From Microvirga sp052115485 (lineage in GTDB: Bacteria; Pseudomonadota; Alphaproteobacteria; Rhizobiales; Beijerinckiaceae), in contig NZ_JBFRGU010000002.1 in the NCBI RefSeq assembly GCF_052115485.1, positions 372,001-436,000 of the forward strand: a stretch of 64,000 bases of DNA, written 5' to 3'. A program made the translations under genes and the position numbers. Each line of letters begins with the position of its first letter. Position 1 is the stretch's first letter. The notes beneath the pieces were generated by a model that had not been told where the DNA came from, ran no database searches, and saw only the letters and a program-made list of their open reading frames with translations. Below, piece after piece: positions 59,112 to 64,000 of this stretch.

Positions 59112-60887
59112 TTATTCGGGAAGGCCCGCCAAACGCAGGCCTTCCCCGATGCGATCATTCACGGATTTGCTAAAAACCAGCGCATTGAGGACATCGGAAA
59201 TCCTCAAGGTCGGATAGGCCTTGAGGAGTTCCCGCATGCTCCATTGCGCTTTCTCGTGCTGACCGGCCAAAGCATAGGTCGGCACCAGATTGCGGTGGAT
59301 CCAGAGCGAACTCGGGCTCTCGATCAAGGCCTTTTCCTGCCAGAGAATTGCCTGCTCATAGCGTCCGGCGATGAAGTGCGCACAGCCGATTCCCATGTCG
59401 CAGTTGAACGCCAATGGATCGAACGGGCTCAGGCGGAGCGAGCGTTCGAAATGCTGGACCGCCGTATCGGGATCATCCAGATAATTGCGCAACCAACCGC
59501 TACGGTTCCAGGCCCAAGCTGAATTCGGATCGAGCGCCAGAGAGCGCTCAAGCATGGTGGCGGCTCTTTGATATTCATGCGTGATGGTAAGAGCTGCGCC
59601 CAACACGGTGAAAACAAGAGGATCATCCGAGGCGAGCGCCGCTGCGGCCTGCGCCTGCCGCAACGTTTCGCGCTTGTCTTCCTCGATGTTCTCGGACCAA
59701 TTGTAGACGACCAGTTGCCCCCGGCACCAGGCCGCAAGCGATAGTGCGAGGGGATAATTGGGATCGAGGCGCAGCGCCTCGCCAAGCAATCGCATCGCTT
59801 CTCTGTTCGCACCGCGCTCCAGAGCCCAAACGTGGGGGAGCGCCCGCATGACAAGATCATAAGCATCGAGATTGTCAGGTCGCTTGCGTCTGGCCCGCTC
59901 GATCTCGGCGGCCCGAATGGAAGGTTGGATCGCTCCAACCACGCTGGCCGTGATCTTGTCCTGGAAATCGAAGACATCTTCGGCAGTGCCATCGTAATGT
60001 TCTGCCCAGAGATGCCCCCCGGTCGTTGCGTCGACGAGTTGAGCGGTGATGCGCAGCCGATCACCGGCCCGCCTGACGCCCCCCTCAAGCACGTAACGCA
60101 CACCGAGTTCACGGCCGACCTGCTGGATGTTCACCGCCTTGCCTTTGAAAGTGAAAGTGGAGTTTCGGGCAATGACGAAGAAGGATCGAACGCGGGAAAG
60201 GGCTGCGATGATGTCTTCGACGATCCCGTCCGCAAAATGCTCCTCCTTCAAGTCTCCGCTCATATTGTTGAACGGCAGGACGGCAATCGATGGCTTGTCG
60301 GGCAAAGGCAGGCCGAGGCTCATGTCATTTGGTGTGTCGTGGGCTCCCGCCCGCTCGTGCAACCCGTAGACCCTCACGGGCCTGGCTATGTTCTTGACGC
60401 GCTGCTCTCCTAAGTCCGCGAAATCATAAGAAAGCTTGTCCCTCACCTCTTCGTAGACTTTTCCGGAGAGACAAATGCTTCCTGGCGTTGCCATCTGCTC
60501 AAGACGCGAGGCGACATTCACCCCATCGCCGTAGATGTCCCCATCGTCTTCGATGATGATGTCGCCGAGATTGATCCCGATCCGCAATTGCAGCTTACAG
60601 CCCAGCCTCTCGGCGAGATCGCCTACGAGGGCGTCCTGAACCTCGACAGCACAGCGAACCGCTTCGACCGGGCTTGAGAACTCCACGAGGAAGCCATCGC
60701 CGAGCGTCTTCACGAGACGGCCTTGATGCGACCTGATCGTCGGCTCGATCACTTCGCGCCGCAGCGTCCGAAGGCGCAGGAGCGTGCCTTCCTCATCTTT
60801 GGACATGAGCCCGGAATAACCCGCCACGTCTGCAGCGAGAATGGCCGCGAGGCGTCTTTGCGCCTTTCCGTCAGGAGCACTGGCCAT
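59112..60887 (-). CDS. Class III adenylate/guanylate cyclase with TolB-like and TPR regions
   Basis: 591 residues. Cyclase domain at 10-185: RRLAAILAADVAGYSGLMSKDEEGT (metal Asp), VKTLGDGFLVEF (second metal Asp), LRIGINLGDIIIEDDGDIYGDGVNVASRLE. A TolB-like section at 195-320 (PDKPSIAVLPFNNMSGD, DGIVEDIIAALSRVRSFFVIARNSTF). TPR repeats at 335-590. This architecture is common in Rhizobiales. Start at 60887, preceded by CGGAG; upstream ATG at 60905 lacks support. Confidence 0.92.
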   Translation of the reverse strand: MASAPDGKAQRRLAAILAADVAGYSGLMSKDEEGTLLRLRTLRREVIEPTIRSHQGRLVKTLGDGFLVEFSSPVEAVRCAVEVQDALVGDLAERLGCKLQLRIGINLGDIIIEDDGDIYGDGVNVASRLEQMATPGSICLSGKVYEEVRDKLSYDFADLGEQRVKNIARPVRVYGLHERAGAHDTPNDMSLGLPLPDKPSIAVLPFNNMSGDLKEEHFADGIVEDIIAALSRVRSFFVIARNSTFTFKGKAVNIQQVGRELGVRYVLEGGVRRAGDRLRITAQLVDATTGGHLWAEHYDGTAEDVFDFQDKITASVVGAIQPSIRAAEIERARRKRPDNLDAYDLVMRALPHVWALERGANREAMRLLGEALRLDPNYPLALSLAAWCRGQLVVYNWSENIEEDKRETLRQAQAAAALASDDPLVFTVLGAALTITHEYQRAATMLERSLALDPNSAWAWNRSGWLRNYLDDPDTAVQHFERSLRLSPFDPLAFNCDMGIGCAHFIAGRYEQAILWQEKALIESPSSLWIHRNLVPTYALAGQHEKAQWSMRELLKAYPTLRISDVLNALVFSKSVNDRIGEGLRLAGLPE

Positions 60888-60974
60888 TGACCATCTCCGA
60901 GACACATCGTCTTGGGGAAATAGTGCTGACCTTGAAGAAGTTGCATCCGGAACCGTTTGTCCCGGATGATCGGC

Positions 60975-61889
60975 CTACCCGCGCGGGAATTCCAGACCCA
61001 TTTCGCGGTAGCGTTCCGGGTCGTCGCTCCAGTTCTCACGCACCTTCACGAACAGGAAGAGATGGACCTGGGTTTCGGCGATCTCGGCAATTTCCTTGCG
61101 GGCCGCCTGACCGATGGCCTTGATGGTCTGGCCGCCCTTGCCGAGCACGATCATGCGCTGGCTGTCACGCTCCACGAAAATCGTCTGCTCGATCCGCACC
61201 GAACCATCGGGGCGTTGCTGCCACTGATCCGTCTCGACGGTCGATTCATATGGTAGTTCTTCGTGCAGGCGCTCGTAGATCTTCTCGCGGGTGATCTCGG
61301 CGGCAAGCATGCGCAAAGGCGCGTCGGAAATCTGATCTTCTGGATAGAGCCAAGGCCCTTCCGGCATCATCCGCGCCAACTCGCGCTTCAACGCTTCGAG
61401 GCCGTCGCCCTTCAGCGCCGAGATCATGAAGGTGTGTGCGAACGGCACCATCTCGTTCAGCTTCGCCGCCAGTGCCAGCAGGGTCGAGCGCTCGATGAGG
61501 TCGATCTTGTTGAGGATGAGGATCTTGGGCCGCTTCACCTCGGGCAGCTTTGCGAGAATGGCCTCGGCCTCCTCGTCGATGCCTCTTCGCACGTCGAGCA
61601 GAAACGCCACCGCATCCGCGTCAGCCGCGCCGCCCCAGGCGGAGGTCACCATGGCCCGGTCGAGACGGCGCTTCGGCTTGAAGATGCCGGGCGTATCGAC
61701 GAACACGATCTGCGTTTCGCCCTCGATGGCGATGCCGCGCACGAGAGCGCGCGTCGTCTGCACCTTGCGCGAAACGATGGAGACCTTCGAGCCGACGAGC
61801 GAATTGAGCAAAGTCGACTTGCCGGCATTCGGCGCGCCGATCAGAGCAACGAACCCGGCCTTTGTTTTTGTATTCTCAGGCTGAGCCAT
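60975..61889 (-). CDS. era: GTPase Era
   Basis: Ribosome-associated GTPase for 16S rRNA maturation. 304 residues. G1 LIGAPNAGKST (Lys24), G3 DTPGI, G4 ILNKID, then a KH domain (IVLGKGGQTIKAIGQAARKEIAEI). The ATG at 61889 overlaps the end of rnc by 14 bp, as in many genomes. Confidence 0.97.
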   Translation of the reverse strand: MAQPENTKTKAGFVALIGAPNAGKSTLLNSLVGSKVSIVSRKVQTTRALVRGIAIEGETQIVFVDTPGIFKPKRRLDRAMVTSAWGGAADADAVAFLLDVRRGIDEEAEAILAKLPEVKRPKILILNKIDLIERSTLLALAAKLNEMVPFAHTFMISALKGDGLEALKRELARMMPEGPWLYPEDQISDAPLRMLAAEITREKIYERLHEELPYESTVETDQWQQRPDGSVRIEQTIFVERDSQRMIVLGKGGQTIKAIGQAARKEIAEIAETQVHLFLFVKVRENWSDDPERYREMGLEFPRG

Positions 61890-62589
61890 GTTCTTCCTCT
61901 GTCCAAACCTTTTCACGCATCAACAGGCTGCGCGCTGCCGCCTGCTCGGCGATGCGTTTCGATGTGCCGTTGCCGAACTCGTTCTCCGTGCCCTTCACCT
62001 TCACCACCACGCGGAAACGCGGCGCGTGATGCGGGCCGGTCTGCTCGACCACGGCATAGATCGGCGTCGGCAGGCCTTTTCCTTGCGCCCATTCCTGCAA
62101 GGCGCTTTTCGGATCTCGCAGCGAGCGGCGCGGCGAATCCAGAAGATCCTTGAACGAGCCTTCGATCACGGCTCTCGCCGCATCATACCCGCCGTCGAGA
62201 AACACCGCACCGATGATCGACTCGCATACATCGGCGAGGATCGTCGGATTGCGGCGCTCACCCGATTGGGCCTCGCCTGCGCCGAGCTTCAGATACGGCC
62301 CCACATCCCATTTCACACCGATTTCAGCGCAGGTCTCGCGACGCACCAGTTCCGACAGGCGGCGCGACAGCTCGCCCTCGCTGGCATTCGGAAACGCTGC
62401 ATAGAGCATGTCGGCCACCGACAACCCGAGCACACGATCGCCTAAGAATTCCAGGCGCTGATAGCTCGGTCCCGTGGAGGAACGCTGCGCGCTGACATGG
62501 GTCAACGCCAGATCGAGAAGGTCGGCGTCCTTGAACCGATAGCCGATCTTGTCCTGCAGGTCTTCGGGATTGGTCTTGCGACGTGCCAC
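61876..62589 (-). CDS. rnc: Ribonuclease III
   Basis: Double-stranded-RNA endonuclease. 237 residues, GTG start at 62589. Signature YQRLEFLGDRVLGLSVADMLY, then ADVCESIIGAVFLDGG, and a dsRNA-binding domain (PKSALQEWAQGKGLPTPIY). It starts 4 bp after lepB and overlaps era, the usual lepB-rnc-era operon. Confidence 0.97.
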   Translation of the reverse strand: MARRKTNPEDLQDKIGYRFKDADLLDLALTHVSAQRSSTGPSYQRLEFLGDRVLGLSVADMLYAAFPNASEGELSRRLSELVRRETCAEIGVKWDVGPYLKLGAGEAQSGERRNPTILADVCESIIGAVFLDGGYDAARAVIEGSFKDLLDSPRRSLRDPKSALQEWAQGKGLPTPIYAVVEQTGPHHAPRFRVVVKVKGTENEFGNGTSKRIAEQAAARSLLMREKVWTEEEHGSA

Positions 62590-62593
62590 GGGC

Positions 62594-63352
62594 CTAGCGA
62601 ATCCGGTCGAAGATGCGGTTCCAGCGAATATAGCCGGGCCACTCCCAGGGCCGCCACAGAGATGCGTTCTCGTCGATGGAGAAGAAGATGATCTCGGCCC
62701 GGCCGATGAAATTCTCGAACGGCACCTGACCGACACTCGCCTCGTCGCGGGAATCGGTGGAGTTGTCGCGGTTGTCGCCCATCATGAAATAATGGCCGGG
62801 CTGCACCGTGTAGACATTGGTGTTGTCCCAATAGCCGCGGTCGTTGTCACGCTCGATGACGTAGTGCGTCGTCCCTTCGGCAAAGGTCTCCTTGTAGCGC
62901 GGCACGGAGATGGTGCGGCCGTAGAGATCCGTCGTCTGGTAATCCTCGGCACGCTCGCGCTTCACCGGCTGGCCGTTGATCTGCAGCACGCCGCCGATAA
63001 CCTGAATCTTGTCGCCGGGAAGGCCAACGACACGCTTGATGTAATCGGTCGAGTTGTCCTTCGGCAGCTTGAACACGGCAATGTCGCCACGCTTGGGAGC
63101 GGAGGCGAAAATGCGGCCCGAAAAGACCGGCGGCCCAAACGGTATCGAATAGCGCGAGTATCCGTAGGAATACTTCGAGACGAAGAGATAATCCCCGATC
63201 AACAGGGTCGGGATAAGCGACCCTGAAGGGATGTTGAAGGGCTGGAACAGAACGGTGCGGACAACAACCGCGATCAGGAGAGCCTGGATGATGACCTTGA
63301 TGGTCTCCCAAAGCCCGCCTTCTTCCTTCTTCGCCTTAACGTTTTCGCTCAC
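62594..63352 (-). CDS. lepB: Signal peptidase I
   Basis: Cleaves signal peptides at the outer face of the inner membrane. About 252 residues. One N-terminal membrane helix (VIIQALLIAVVVRTVLF), catalytic Ser in NIPSGSLIPTLLIGD (usual PSGSM has Met; here Leu) and general-base Lys in DYIKRVVGLPGDKI; C-terminal box GDNRDNSTDSR. The GTG at 63352 is chosen; a TTG at 63358 is in frame. First gene of lepB-rnc-era. Confidence 0.95.
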   Translation of the reverse strand: MSENVKAKKEEGGLWETIKVIIQALLIAVVVRTVLFQPFNIPSGSLIPTLLIGDYLFVSKYSYGYSRYSIPFGPPVFSGRIFASAPKRGDIAVFKLPKDNSTDYIKRVVGLPGDKIQVIGGVLQINGQPVKRERAEDYQTTDLYGRTISVPRYKETFAEGTTHYVIERDNDRGYWDNTNVYTVQPGHYFMMGDNRDNSTDSRDEASVGQVPFENFIGRAEIIFFSIDENASLWRPWEWPGYIRWNRIFDRIR

Positions 63353-63532
63353 GTGCAATCACCCATCTTGCGGAACAACAGTCCCACCCGGAGCGGGATC
63401 ATATCCCGGCGGAACATCATCCCGCTCCAAGTTCCGATTCTGCATGCTCTGGTTCGGAAAGCGGATTCCATCCTTCCGGATCATGCGTTGCGGGTCTAAC
63501 CCATGGCGGGGTCAGCCGCAACGCGGCCGATT

Positions 63533-63934
63533 TCACCTCTTCGGGAGCGCCTCGATAATGACGAAGGCCTGAGCGAGGGGCGGATCGTCCGTCAGCGAGA
63601 CGTGGACGAAGGCCTCGTGGCCCGGCGGCGTCATCGCCTCTAGACGCTTCAGCGCTCCGCCGGTCAGCCGCATGGTGGGGCGCCCGCCGGGAAGATTGAC
63701 CACCTCCATGTCGCGCCAGAACACGCCCTGATTGAGACCGGTTCCCAAGGCCTTGGAGCAGGCCTCCTTGGCCGCGAAACGGCGCGCATAGGACGGTCCG
63801 CGCGCCCGGCGGCGATCACTCTTCACGCGCTCGCCCTCGGTGAAGATGCGGTGCGTAAAGCGCTCCCCGAAACGTTCGATGGACCGCTCGATACGGCGGA
63901 TGTCGCAGAGATCGGAGCCGATACCGAGAATCAT
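63533..63934 (-). CDS. acpS: Holo-[acyl-carrier-protein] synthase
   Basis: Transfers 4'-phosphopantetheine from CoA to acyl carrier protein. 133 residues: ILGIGSDLCDIRRIERSIERFG with the metal Asp, then ARRFAAKEACSKALGTG (Glu/Lys motif) and the family end HVSLTDDPPLAQAFVII. The ATG at 63934 was chosen; the frame runs on upstream over a repeat element. Upstream of lepB by about 180 bp. Confidence 0.95.
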   Translation of the reverse strand: MILGIGSDLCDIRRIERSIERFGERFTHRIFTEGERVKSDRRRARGPSYARRFAAKEACSKALGTGLNQGVFWRDMEVVNLPGGRPTMRLTGGALKRLEAMTPPGHEAFVHVSLTDDPPLAQAFVIIEALPKR

Positions 63935-63960
63935 CGTGCCCCCTCGTGGCTCGCGCCAAA

Positions 63961-64000
63961 CCTCATCCTGAGGAGCGGCAAAGCCGCGAGGATCCAGCAC
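63961..64000. repeat. Copy 4 (partial) of the CCTCATCCTGAGG repeat family, cut by the window edge
   Basis: CCTCATCCTGAGG followed by AGCGGCAAAGCCGC, matching the element at 34369-34390. It runs off the right edge. Confidence 0.7.

Overview
The window is a GC-rich chromosomal segment of an alphaproteobacterium, most likely order Hyphomicrobiales (Rhizobiales). The evidence is a set of neighbourhoods and families typical of that group: plsX-fabH-ihfA-merR behind DUF177 and a cytochrome bc1 chaperone; nrdR-ribD-ribE-ribH-nusB-thiL; lepB-rnc-era; DUF2842 next to COX15; BA14K, DUF6163 and PraR-like XRE proteins; and a K+-independent H+-pyrophosphatase. The genus cannot be fixed from the sequence alone. 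No rRNA, insertion sequence, prophage or CRISPR array was seen. There is one tRNA, Pro(GGG).

Layout. 1-4.98 kb: the 3' part of phaC, a FadL-type porin, argC and rpsI-rplM. 5.3-15.6 kb: small metabolic and stress genes (a frameshifted GST, thioesterase, CoA-binding protein, O-acetylhomoserine sulfhydrylase, a frameshifted dodecin, GYD, BaiN-like flavoprotein, host-attachment family, DUF5335, ABM, Gre-like), then lysE, COX15 and DUF2842. 15.8-19.5 kb: a tightly packed operon of a periplasmic Mo-cofactor-fold protein, a membrane histidine kinase and a REC-PAS-LuxR regulator. 19.9-24 kb: small exported proteins, rnk, and a ParD-like antitoxin coupled to a second-type methionine aminopeptidase. 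24.1-28.9 kb: the fatty-acid/phospholipid cluster and bamE. 29.9-39.4 kb: hppA, an MFS transporter, thiL, nusB, the riboflavin genes, nrdR and glyA, almost all on the minus strand. 39.5-45.4 kb: an RTX/cadherin-like secreted protein, an ADYC-domain protein with a small repeat peptide, an L,D-transpeptidase and DUF6163. 45.4-64 kb: 3-hydroxyisobutyryl-CoA hydrolase, a long structured leader RNA ahead of an XRE regulator, hemB, an unusual LivH fusion, ilvA, RDD, bpt, MFS, parC, recO, a proline-rich OmpA protein, an adenylate cyclase-TPR protein, era, rnc, lepB and acpS.

Most of the window is ordinary housekeeping DNA. The points most worth checking are: (1) a roughly 215-nt highly structured leader at 46.65-46.87 kb whose last helix sequesters the ribosome-binding site of an XRE regulator; (2) a ParD-like antitoxin translationally coupled to a catalytically intact methionine aminopeptidase, behind a palindromic operator; (3) an ADYC-domain exported protein beside a secreted peptide with 10-residue repeats; (4) a LivH permease fused to a lipoprotein-like domain and lacking a normal start codon; (5) three small indels (GST, dodecin, a signal peptide), two of them exact tandem duplications; and (6) several families of inverted intergenic repeats.
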